DNA of 5,799 nt from Anaerolineae bacterium (lineage in GTDB: Bacteria > Chloroflexota > Anaerolineae > Aggregatilineales > Aggregatilineaceae). The DNA lies in NCBI GenBank assembly GCA_020848665.1, contig JADLHR010000207.1, positions 1-5,799 on the forward strand, read 5' to 3'. Within the stretch, counting starts at the first letter, position 1, and each line of letters begins with the position of its first letter. Under the pieces are notes generated by a model. That model ran no database searches. It was not told where the DNA came from and saw only the letters and a program-made list of their open reading frames with translations. This document shows, in pieces, positions 1 to 5,768 of the stretch. The translations under genes and the position numbers were made by a program.

Positions 1-80
1 CTGGGGGAAGGAAAGCCGACCGCAGGTCGGAAGGATGGGGGGATGGCCTGGAAACCAGACCACAAAGTGCATAACAGCCT
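1..80. repeat. Truncated copy of the MITE-like element (right end only)
   Basis: Bases 1-80 match 191-270 at all but two positions (43 A versus 233 G, and 64 A versus 254 G). Both sequences are followed by CTAGAG, so the alignment runs to 86/276. This is the right-hand part of a second copy of the element at 85-270, cut by the window edge. It contains the same short hairpins (a CCGACC/GGTCGG stem, and a CCTGG/CCAG stem with AAA loop) and ends with the same terminal repeat (aagtgcataaca, 65-76). It codes for nothing credible. Confidence 0.85.
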
Positions 81-84
81 CTAG

Positions 85-270
85 AGCGTGTTATGCACTT
101 GCGCGCCGGGTAAAGCCCCCCATCCCCCGGCCCCTTGCCCCCAAAATGAGGGAAGGGGAGACCATCCGGCTTTTTTTTCCTTCCCTCGTCCTGGGGGAAG
201 GAAAGCCGACCGCAGGTCGGAAGGATGGGGGGGTGGCCTGGAAACCAGACCACGAAGTGCATAACAGCCT
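85..270. mobile_element. MITE-like non-coding inverted-repeat element with CTAG flanks
   Basis: The ends form a terminal inverted repeat: 85-100 (agcgtgttatgcactt) against 255-270 (aagtgcataacagcct), 14 of 16 paired, with an uninterrupted 12-bp core. The tetranucleotide CTAG lies immediately outside on both sides (81-84 and 271-274), as expected for a target-site duplication. Inside, several self-complementary blocks nest. Bases 116-125 pair perfectly with 223-232 (ccccccatcc/ggatgggggg). Bases 177-185 pair with 195-203 (ttccttccc/gggaaggaa), 206-211 with 215-220 (ccgacc/ggtcgg), and 233-241 with 245-253 with one mismatch. Transcribed in either direction it would fold into a branched structure. 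It is far too short for a transposase and has no plausible ORF, so it would depend on a transposase elsewhere. YTAR/YTAG-type 4-bp duplications are, from memory, known for IS5- and IS701-type elements; the family assignment is inference. The right end lies about 50 bp before the start codon at 322, so it may contribute to that gene's upstream region. Confidence 0.72.
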
Positions 271-321
271 CTAGAGGCGACGACGGCATCCGCCAACGTT
301 TCGACAACAGTTGAGGGTGGG

Positions 322-975
322 ATGTTTTCGACCAACCATGATCCGCGACGCGAGAGCGCACGCCAGGGCGAGGAATTTATCGCCCTGGTGCATCAGAAGA
401 TGCGCCGCCTGGTGCAGGAGTTCGCCAGCGGCGAGATCAACCGGACGCAGTTTCACCGGCTGTACGATCGCTACCAGCGCCAGATCGCGGCAGTCGCGCA
501 GCTTCTGGCCGAGTCCGATCCGGCGTTGTGGCGGACGGCGGTGGTGGACGGCGAAGATACGCAGCACCTCAGGAAGCGCCTGTCGGCCAGGCCGGTCGGA
601 ATGGCGGTGTATCTGATCGGGACCACCGAGCCGCTGCAAACCTTCGGCGCCTTCGAGATCGCGCCGGGGCGCATTCGTCCCATGCTGGACGGCTACCGCC
701 TGGCGGCAGGCGAGGTGTTTCGGGCCGGGATACGCCGCACCGAATTGGACGATGGCCGCTGGCTGTGCTTCGTGCCGGGGACTCGCACCACGCTCGTCGC
801 GCTGTTCTCGCTGGAACCATCCGACAGCCAGCTTGCCACGCTGGACCGGCTGCACCAGGATTTTGAGCAGGCCAACCATCACGCGCTGGGCCAGCGTGAC
901 CCCGATCCGCAGGCGATGGCCTACCCTTATTACACCTTTGTGCAACGGCGCGGCGAAGCCCTGGACCAGGGCTGA
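322..975 (+). CDS. Conserved-looking hypothetical protein, possible roadblock/longin-like fold
   Basis: A 217-aa soluble protein with no signal peptide or membrane segment. I do not recognise a named family. The ATG at 322 follows a GAGG Shine-Dalgarno (313-316) with a 5-nt gap, which supports this start. Residues about 15-65 are strongly helical and charged (EEFIALVHQKMRRLVQEF and following). From about residue 90 the order is strand (MAVYLIG... from 94), acidic helix (IRPMLDGYRLAAGEVF), strand (DGRWLCFVPG), strand (TTLVALFSLEP, 156-166), then amphipathic helix (DSQLATLDRLHQDFEQAN). This strand-helix-strand-strand-helix order resembles the roadblock/longin/profilin-like folds used by bacterial small-GTPase partners. 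That is an inference from pattern only. No catalytic motif is visible. The gene is 81 bp upstream of and co-directional with the sensor kinase, so co-transcription is possible. The opposite-strand ORFs across it are GC-bias shadows. Confidence 0.8.
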   Translation: MFSTNHDPRRESARQGEEFIALVHQKMRRLVQEFASGEINRTQFHRLYDRYQRQIAAVAQLLAESDPALWRTAVVDGEDTQHLRKRLSARPVGMAVYLIGTTEPLQTFGAFEIAPGRIRPMLDGYRLAAGEVFRAGIRRTELDDGRWLCFVPGTRTTLVALFSLEPSDSQLATLDRLHQDFEQANHHALGQRDPDPQAMAYPYYTFVQRRGEALDQG

Positions 976-985
976 CCTTGGCTGA

Positions 986-1021
986 GCGTCGCGCTCTCAC
1001 ATGATAGTTTATGCGCGACGC
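986..1021. promoter_or_regulatory. Perfect 9-bp inverted repeat before the sensor kinase
   Basis: GCGTCGCGC (986-994) and GCGCGACGC (1013-1021) are exact reverse complements separated by 18 nt (995-1012). The spacer is AT-richer than its surroundings and contains GATAGT-like -10 material, with a TTGGCT hexamer at 978-983 as a poor -35 candidate. No T-tract follows on the + strand, so a Rho-independent terminator for the upstream gene is unlikely. The repeat may be an operator, a 5'-UTR hairpin in the kinase mRNA (its right arm ends 35 nt before the ATG), or a processing structure. The symmetry is directly visible; the role is inferred. Confidence 0.4.
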
Positions 1022-1056
1022 AACGTCACCAACGAGAGAATAAAAGCGGTCGATCT

Positions 1057-3732
1057 ATGGCACGGGCGGCGGGATGGCGAAACCGGTATCACTTTGCGTT
1101 TGAGGCGGCCGCCCTGCTGCTGGGGCTGTACCTCAGCAGCCAGTACAGCTTTCTGCTGTTTCACTCGATCGCCGAAGGCTTCAGCATCGTGGTGGCGGCC
1201 AGCACATTTCTGTTCGCCTGGAACTCGCGCCGCTTCCTCAAAACCGATATTTTCCTGTTTATCGGCATTGCGTATCTGGCCGCCGGTGTGCTTGATTTTG
1301 TGCACACGCTGGCGTATGAGGGGATGGGGGTTTTCGCCGGTTACGACGCGAACCTGGCGACCCAGTTCTGGCTGGCTGCCCGCTTCGTGCAGAGCAGCGC
1401 GCTGCTGATCAGCCCGATTTTTCTGCGGCGGCGAATCTCGCCCGGCCTGACGCTGGCGGCGTTTGGTCTGATCACCGCGCTGTGGACGGGGCTGATCTTC
1501 GCCGGGAAGCTGCCCCCCACTTATGTCGAAGGCGAGGGCCTGACGGCCTTCAAGATCAGCGGCGAATACCTGATTGTGCTGATGCTGCTGGTCGCGGCGG
1601 GGATGTACTACCGGCTGCGGACGGCGCTCGCCCCTCTGACCTCCGCCCTGCTGATCGGCTCGATCCTGATCACGGTCGCCTCGGAGCTGGTGTTCACGCT
1701 GTACACGGGCGTCAGCGGCGCGGTCAATGTGTTCGGCCATTTCCTGAAGCTCATCGCGTTCTACCTGATCTATCGGGCTGTGCTCCAGACAGGATTGATC
1801 AATCCCTTTACGCTGCTCTTTCGTGACCTGGAGCAAGCGGAAGAACGCTATCGCGTCTATTTCAAAAACACGCCGAACGGGCTGGCGATCTTCGAGACCG
1901 AGAACGAGGGACACGCCTCAGATTACAGGCTGATTGAAGCCAACCAGTCGTTCGCCCGGCTGACCGGGATCGATCTGGAGACGAGCTTCGGCCAGCGGCT
2001 GACCGACCTGTTGCTGCCGCTTGACGTTCAGAAGCTGGCAGGGGTATTTCAGGCAGCCCGGTCCCGACGCGAGGCGCTGCGGAGCGAGCAGCAGTCGCTC
2101 GATCAGACTCAGGTATTCCGCGTTTTGGCCTTTTCGTTCGGGCACAGCCAGGTCTCGGTGATCCTGGAAGACTTTACCGAGCGCAAGCAGGCGGAGACAG
2201 TTTTGCAGGAGAGCGAGACGCGCCTGCGGACCGTGCTCGAAAATATGCCGGTGCTGCTGTTCGCTACCGATGGCGCCGGGCGGATCGTCGCCTGGAACCG
2301 GGAATGCGAACGCGTCTCCGGCTACAGCCAGGCCGAGATTCTCGGCAACCCAAACGCGCTGAGTATGCTGATTTTCGATGAGGCAGCTCGCCAGGGCTTG
2401 GCAACCCGCCAGCCTGCCGATCAGGCGCCGTACCGCGACCGGGAGGCCCTGCTCGCCTGCAAAGACGGCTCGCAGCGCCATATCGCCTGGTCGAGCGTCG
2501 CCGAACAGTTTCCAGTGCCGGGTTGGGCGAACTGGGTCGTGGGGGTAGACATCACCCAGCGCAAGCTGATCGAGACGCTGGAGCGCGAACAGCGCCAGCT
2601 GGCCGAGGCTCTCCGCGACTTTGCCAACGCGCTCAGCAGCGCGCCCAGCCTGTCGCAGGTGCTCGATCGCGTGCTGGCGAGTATAGAACAGATCATCCCG
2701 CACGATATCGCCAAAATCCTGCTGATCGATCCGGAGACTGGCATCGCGCACACGGCGGGCAGCCGCACAACTGACCCGGCGCTTCAGGATGGGCTGGCGG
2801 ATTTGTCTTTGCCGGTGGATGCTACGCCGCACCTGCGCACAATGAAGCTGTCGCGCCAGCCGTTGATCGTGGACGACATCCAGACCGAAACAATGATGCG
2901 CCTGTCGCACGATGTCTACTGGCGCGCGTACCTGGGCGCTCCGATCCTGCTTGAGAACCGGGTGATCGGATTCCTCGGCCTGGGAAGCTGGCAGCCAGAT
3001 TTTTTCAACGAAAAATACGCCGTCCGTCTGGAGGCCTTCGCGGGGCAGGTCGCGATCGCGATCCACAACGCGCGCCTGCTGGAACGCGAGCGCCAGGCGA
3101 TCGCAAGCCAGGAGCGCGAGCGGCTGGCGCGCGAGCTGCACGACGCCGTCAGCCAGACGCTGTTTTCGGCCAACATCATCGCAGAGGCTTTGCCGCGCCA
3201 GTGGCAGCGCAACCCCGAAAAGGCGCTGGCGCAGTTGGCTGAGCTGCACCAGCTTACGCGCGGCGCGATGGCCGAGATGCGCGTCTTGCTGCTGGAGCTG
3301 CGCCCGACCTCGCTGCTGGAGGTCGATCTCCCGGCGCTGCTGCGCCAGCTCGCCGAGGCGATCCGCAGCCGCAAGCGGATCGCGATCAGCGTGGACATCG
3401 ACGGCGAATTCCCGTTTGAGCCGGATACCAAGCTGGCGCTTTACCGGATTACGCAGGAAGCGCTGAACAACATCGCCAAGCATTCGCGGGCGACCAAAGC
3501 CTCGATCCAGCTCATACGCCGTGAGCAGAAAATCGAGCTGATGATTGAGGACAACGGCGCGGGCTTTGACCTGGGCGCCGTTCAGCCGACCAGCCTGGGA
3601 CTGAACATCATGCGTGAGCGCGCGGACGAGCTTGGCGCGGAGTTGGAGATCACCTCGCGCCAGGGAGAAGGAACGCGCCTGCATCTGGTCCTGGTGCTTC
3701 AAGAGCAGCGAAAAGCGGTGGAAGGCAGCTAG
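1057..3732 (+). CDS. Membrane sensor histidine kinase, MASE3-PAS-PAS-GAF-HisKA_3-HATPase (NarL/LiaS type)
   Basis: An 891-aa inner-membrane sensor kinase that would autophosphorylate on His and donate phosphate to a LuxR/NarL-class response regulator. Residues about 12-245 form a MASE3 sensor region with about eight membrane segments and its typical signatures: HSIAEGFSIVVA, LDFVHTLAYEGMGVF (79-93) and the ANLATQFWLAARF stretch. A first PAS domain spans about 262-378, ending EDFTERKQ. A second PAS spans about 385-505, ending VVGVDITQRK. A GAF domain spans about 525-675. A short helical linker follows, then the HisKA_3 dimerisation box ERERLARELHDAVSQTL, where His695 is the predicted phosphoacceptor followed by Asp696. 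The HATPase_c domain is complete: N-box QEALNNIAKH (800-809), G1 box DNGAG (832-836), GLNIMRERADELGA (from 848) and GEGT (870-873). There is no receiver or DNA-binding output domain, and no regulator gene is adjacent. The ATG at 1057 gives an intact N-terminus, but its ribosome site is weak (agcgg, 1045-1049; GAGAGA lies further away). The ligand cannot be read from sequence. Confidence 0.95.
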   Translation: MARAAGWRNRYHFAFEAAALLLGLYLSSQYSFLLFHSIAEGFSIVVAASTFLFAWNSRRFLKTDIFLFIGIAYLAAGVLDFVHTLAYEGMGVFAGYDANLATQFWLAARFVQSSALLISPIFLRRRISPGLTLAAFGLITALWTGLIFAGKLPPTYVEGEGLTAFKISGEYLIVLMLLVAAGMYYRLRTALAPLTSALLIGSILITVASELVFTLYTGVSGAVNVFGHFLKLIAFYLIYRAVLQTGLINPFTLLFRDLEQAEERYRVYFKNTPNGLAIFETENEGHASDYRLIEANQSFARLTGIDLETSFGQRLTDLLLPLDVQKLAGVFQAARSRREALRSEQQSLDQTQVFRVLAFSFGHSQVSVILEDFTERKQAETVLQESETRLRTVLENMPVLLFATDGAGRIVAWNRECERVSGYSQAEILGNPNALSMLIFDEAARQGLATRQPADQAPYRDREALLACKDGSQRHIAWSSVAEQFPVPGWANWVVGVDITQRKLIETLEREQRQLAEALRDFANALSSAPSLSQVLDRVLASIEQIIPHDIAKILLIDPETGIAHTAGSRTTDPALQDGLADLSLPVDATPHLRTMKLSRQPLIVDDIQTETMMRLSHDVYWRAYLGAPILLENRVIGFLGLGSWQPDFFNEKYAVRLEAFAGQVAIAIHNARLLERERQAIASQERERLARELHDAVSQTLFSANIIAEALPRQWQRNPEKALAQLAELHQLTRGAMAEMRVLLLELRPTSLLEVDLPALLRQLAEAIRSRKRIAISVDIDGEFPFEPDTKLALYRITQEALNNIAKHSRATKASIQLIRREQKIELMIEDNGAGFDLGAVQPTSLGLNIMRERADELGAELEITSRQGEGTRLHLVLVLQEQRKAVEGS

Positions 3733-3734
3733 AG

Positions 3735-3767
3735 ACAGCGAAAAGGCTGCTCCTCGCTGTTCTTCGC
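3735..3767. terminator. Weak hairpin between the convergent genes
   Basis: ACAGCGA (3735-3741) pairs perfectly with TCGCTGT (3754-3760) around a 12-nt loop, followed by TCTTCGC. It lies in the 40-bp gap between the kinase stop codon (3730-3732) and the glycosyltransferase stop codon (3773-3775, reverse), where a bidirectional terminator would be expected. The stem is short, the T-tract is poor on the + strand, and on the - strand only AAAAGG-type sequence lies in the loop. Efficient intrinsic termination is therefore doubtful. Confidence 0.3.
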
Positions 3768-3772
3768 TCCCC

Positions 3773-5416
3773 TTAGCGGTACTCGCAACGATAAATCGTC
3801 ACCTCGCCCGCCTGGTATTCGGCGGCGCAGTGCGCGCTGACAAAATCAAACAGCAGCGTGAGATCGGCGGTATCGGCGCGGCCATTGCCGGCAAGCCACG
3901 CCGCGCGCGTCTGCACGTCCAGCGGTGGGATACGCTGCCCGTCCTCGACAGTCGTATCGACGATCAGCGCGGGCTGGCTGGTGCGCAGGTCGCTGACCAG
4001 CTCCGCGATCTGCGCGCGGGTGGTGTGTCCGGGGACGATCAGCGGATAGCCGTAGTGATACTGCGTCGGGCTGTGGCGCTGCGCCTCGAAGTTGATCTCG
4101 CTCGACGCCCCCCACACGAAGACCGTTTCTTCGGGCCGGGTATGCTGCTCGACGTAGGCCACAGCCGGGTGCTCCTGCGTCGGGCCAAGCAGCGAGCCAG
4201 TCGCCGTCAGGCTGACTTCAATAGCGACGCCCACGCCAAATGCCAGCAGATTAAGCACGATAAAGCTGGCGGCCAGGCCGCGCCGCAGCACCCGTCTGAG
4301 CAGCCCGCGTGGCGGCTCAACCAGTCGCTGCAAGCCGAGCGCCGCCAGCAGCGCCAGCGCGGGCGCCAACGTCACGTAGTAGTGCGCGTAGGAACGGTTG
4401 GTAAGATTAACCAGCGCCAGGTCGGCCAGCACGGTCAGCGCCGCCCACCCGCCAAGCGCCACACGCTCGCGCTGGCGCGGAGTCAACCCTGTGAAGCGCC
4501 GGTGCGTGAACACGGCCCGCAGCCCCGGCACGACCAGCCCCGCGACCAGAAACAGCAGCGCAGGCGCGACGCTGCGCGTCAGCGTGCCGGTGATGGTATC
4601 GAGCGCTGAAACAGACTGCGCGCTCACCCATTCGTGAAAGGCCAGCGGCATCGCAATCGAGGCATGCAGCGCCATGCGCAGAATGCCATTCGCGCCCAGA
4701 TAAAGCGCCATCATCCCCAGGCCGCTTACGCCGCCGATAATGATCGCGCCGAGCCACCGCCAGCGCTGCGGCGCGCGCACGACCGGGTGGCGCATCAGCA
4801 TCAGCGCCGGAATCAGGGCCAGCGCCCCCCCGACTGTCGTCTGCTTCAGCAGAAAGGCGAGGCTGGCGCTCAGGCCGATCAGGAAGGCCCACCGGATGGT
4901 CGGGCGGCGCAGAAACCGGTATCCCAACAGAAAGACCAGCACTTGTGGCAGCAGCGCGTAGCTCTCGGTGAAATTCACATCATGGAGCACCAGCGGATGG
5001 CGCGCCAGCACTACGAACAACCCTGCTGCGACCGGCGCAACCCGGCGTGGGAACTGCGCCAGCCTCAGCAGCGCGAAGAACAGCGCGGCGGTGGCGCTCA
5101 GAAACAACACGTCAATCGTCCAGATCGCCCACGAGTCCGTGCCGAACAGCTCGAAAGCCAGCACATTGATCAGATAGACGCCGGGCAGCTTGTTATCCCA
5201 GGCGTCGCGATAGAGCGTGCCGCCTTCGAAGACGACTTCGGCGGTATAGGACTGGATGCCGTTGTCACGCCCGATCGGGCGCAGCGACGGCGCCAGCGGG
5301 AGCGAGGCCATCACCACCAGCAGGATCAGCCCGGCGATCAACGTCAGGTCGAGCACATGGGGCGCTGCCAGCGCACGCGCGGGTGACTTCACGTGGGCGG
5401 GAAATGATAGCTGCAT
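3773..5416 (-). CDS. Polytopic GT-C glycosyltransferase, GT39/PMT_2-like
   Basis: A 547-aa integral membrane protein. It probably transfers a sugar from a polyprenyl-phosphate donor onto a lipid, glycan or protein on the outer face of the membrane. Residues about 21-41 are the first membrane helix. The following loop has the GT-C hallmark arrangement: RDNG at 50-53 (Asp51 is the candidate catalytic acidic residue), then EGGTLYRDAWDNKLPGVYL, where KLPG (76-79) resembles the KPP motif of ArnT/PMT_2-type enzymes. A second conserved-looking loop reads HDVNFTES (145-152). About ten to twelve hydrophobic helices continue to about residue 405, including FLLKQTTVGGALALIP and YYVTLAPALALLAAL. A roughly 135-residue soluble C-terminal region follows (HPAVAYVEQHT..., ETVFVWGASSEIN..., PALIVDTTVE), probably extracytoplasmic. 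The ATG at 5414-5416 has only a weak upstream AAGAG, but no in-frame alternative looks better. The gene converges on the kinase and has its own promoter, so it is functionally independent of it. Donor and acceptor cannot be determined. Confidence 0.88.
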   Translation of the reverse strand: MQLSFPAHVKSPARALAAPHVLDLTLIAGLILLVVMASLPLAPSLRPIGRDNGIQSYTAEVVFEGGTLYRDAWDNKLPGVYLINVLAFELFGTDSWAIWTIDVLFLSATAALFFALLRLAQFPRRVAPVAAGLFVVLARHPLVLHDVNFTESYALLPQVLVFLLGYRFLRRPTIRWAFLIGLSASLAFLLKQTTVGGALALIPALMLMRHPVVRAPQRWRWLGAIIIGGVSGLGMMALYLGANGILRMALHASIAMPLAFHEWVSAQSVSALDTITGTLTRSVAPALLFLVAGLVVPGLRAVFTHRRFTGLTPRQRERVALGGWAALTVLADLALVNLTNRSYAHYYVTLAPALALLAALGLQRLVEPPRGLLRRVLRRGLAASFIVLNLLAFGVGVAIEVSLTATGSLLGPTQEHPAVAYVEQHTRPEETVFVWGASSEINFEAQRHSPTQYHYGYPLIVPGHTTRAQIAELVSDLRTSQPALIVDTTVEDGQRIPPLDVQTRAAWLAGNGRADTADLTLLFDFVSAHCAAEYQAGEVTIYRCEYR

Positions 5417-5611
5417 CTACGCTACGCTCTTGCACGTCAGGGGTAAGCCGCATCAGACCTGTGTTCTGCGGCGCTGCACAATTCTGTTCCAGGCGGGAGA
5501 TTTGTCAAGGGATAACGCGCAAAAAGGTCAGGTCAATCGCTGAATTGCGCCAACCTGCCCACTCTAAAACCCGCCATGTGGCCCATATCAAGTCAGAAGG
5601 GTGGAACTAAC
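5417..5611. other. Intergenic region between the divergent glycosyltransferase and downstream gene
   Basis: No credible gene is seen here. It contains the glycosyltransferase promoter (5481-5508, - strand). In that gene's 5' UTR there is a small stem: GCCGCA (5447-5452) pairing with TGCGGC (5467-5472) around 14 nt. Further right are a direct pair GGTCAGGTCA (5526-5535) and a 6-bp inverted repeat GCGCAA/TTGCGC (5517-5522 and 5545-5550). The segment should also hold the promoter for the + strand gene at 5769, but I could not find a convincing -35/-10 pair. TCTAAA at 5563-5568 is a lone -10-like hexamer. Confidence 0.6.
5481..5508 (-). promoter_or_regulatory. Sigma70-like promoter for the glycosyltransferase gene
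   Basis: Read on the - strand, a perfect -35 hexamer TTGACA (5508 down to 5503) is followed after 16 bp by CAGAAT (5486 down to 5481), which matches 4 of 6 of the -10 consensus. Transcription would begin near 5474, leaving a 5' UTR of about 58 nt before the ATG at 5416. The orientation and distance fit the glycosyltransferase gene. A near-overlapping TTGTCA exists on the + strand (5502-5507) but has no matching -10. Confidence 0.5.
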
Positions 5612-5755
5612 ATGAAAACAGGGGCGCGCTGTATTGGAAAATTACGGAACACACTGGGAAGGGATGCAGGGTCCGCAGACCGGACCGTAACGCGGGACGA
5701 GGGTGCGGCTCACCGGTTGCATAAACTTGAGCCGCACCACGCGCCCAAATGCTAA
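5612..5755 (+). CDS. Possible 47-aa small ORF / leader peptide, unknown
   Basis: ATG at 5612 opens a 47-codon frame that begins MKTGARCIGKLRNTLGR and ends PHHAPKC, stopping at TAA 5753-5755. A GGGTGG purine run (5599-5604) sits 7 nt before the ATG and could serve as a ribosome site. The product would be basic (six Arg, four Lys) and polar, with no membrane segment, two Cys (7 and 47) and several His near the end. The TAA overlaps the AAGGAG ribosome site of the gene at 5769, the usual arrangement for translational coupling. Against it: the frame spans two stem-loops (5670-5686 and 5702-5738), so the region may be a structured untranslated leader with a chance ORF. I recognise no family, and no run of a single amino acid suggests a classical attenuator peptide. 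Confidence 0.33.
   Translation: MKTGARCIGKLRNTLGRDAGSADRTVTRDEGAAHRLHKLEPHHAPKC
5670..5686 (+). promoter_or_regulatory. Small stem-loop in the leader
   Basis: GGTCCG (5670-5675) and CGGACC (5681-5686) pair perfectly around a 5-nt loop. The ACCGG at 5679-5683 within it is also complementary to CCGGT (5713-5717) in the loop of the next hairpin, so the two could be mutually exclusive or form a pseudoknot. This is visible as base complementarity only. Confidence 0.35.
5702..5738 (+). promoter_or_regulatory. Strong 11-bp hairpin upstream of the 5769 gene
   Basis: GGTGCGGCTCA (5702-5712) and TGAGCCGCACC (5728-5738) are exact reverse complements around a 15-nt loop (ccggttgcataaact). The stem ends 15 nt before the AAGGAG ribosome site and has no T-tract behind it, so it is not a simple terminator. 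The position suits an mRNA leader element controlling translation or stability, or an operator. It matches no riboswitch class I could recognise with confidence. Confidence 0.5.
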
Positions 5756-5768
5756 GGAGAACCTTCCG

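Noticed and set aside
171..205. Rho-independent terminator at the run of eight T
   Set aside because: No stable stem ends immediately before the T-run on the + strand. The T-run is instead the 5' side of a foldback (ttccttccc/gggaaggaa) inside the mobile element.
1..276. CRISPR array
   Set aside because: Only two copies are present, the unit is about 186 bp and the copies abut. The ends are inverted repeats with a target duplication, so a mobile element fits far better.
271..945. A 224-codon - strand frame across the 322-975 gene
   Set aside because: It has no ribosome site, an unstructured composition and the mirror pattern of the + strand codons. The + strand frame has a Shine-Dalgarno and a plausible fold.
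1918..3702. A 594-codon open frame on the - strand, antisense to the sensor kinase
   Set aside because: The + strand frame encodes a complete, motif-perfect histidine kinase over the same bases. The antisense product is low-complexity Arg/Gln/Leu-rich with no domain signature, as expected from GC-rich codon bias.
3614..5386. Long + strand open frames (331 and 250 codons) antisense to the glycosyltransferase
   Set aside because: Their products are Arg/Gln/His-rich without motifs, while the - strand frame has membrane helices and GT-C loop motifs throughout.
5517..5550. Operator formed by GCGCAA/TTGCGC and the GGTCAGGTCA repeat
   Set aside because: Six-base complementarity over 22 nt and one short direct repeat are within chance expectation for this composition. 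No matching promoter was found beside them.
5691..5738. Guanidine-III-type (mini-ykkC family) riboswitch
   Set aside because: The GGACGAGG word followed by a GTGCGG stem and a CCGG loop superficially resembles that class. The 5' strand needed for its P1 helix is not adjacent, and the spacing and conserved 3' loop do not match what I remember of the consensus.
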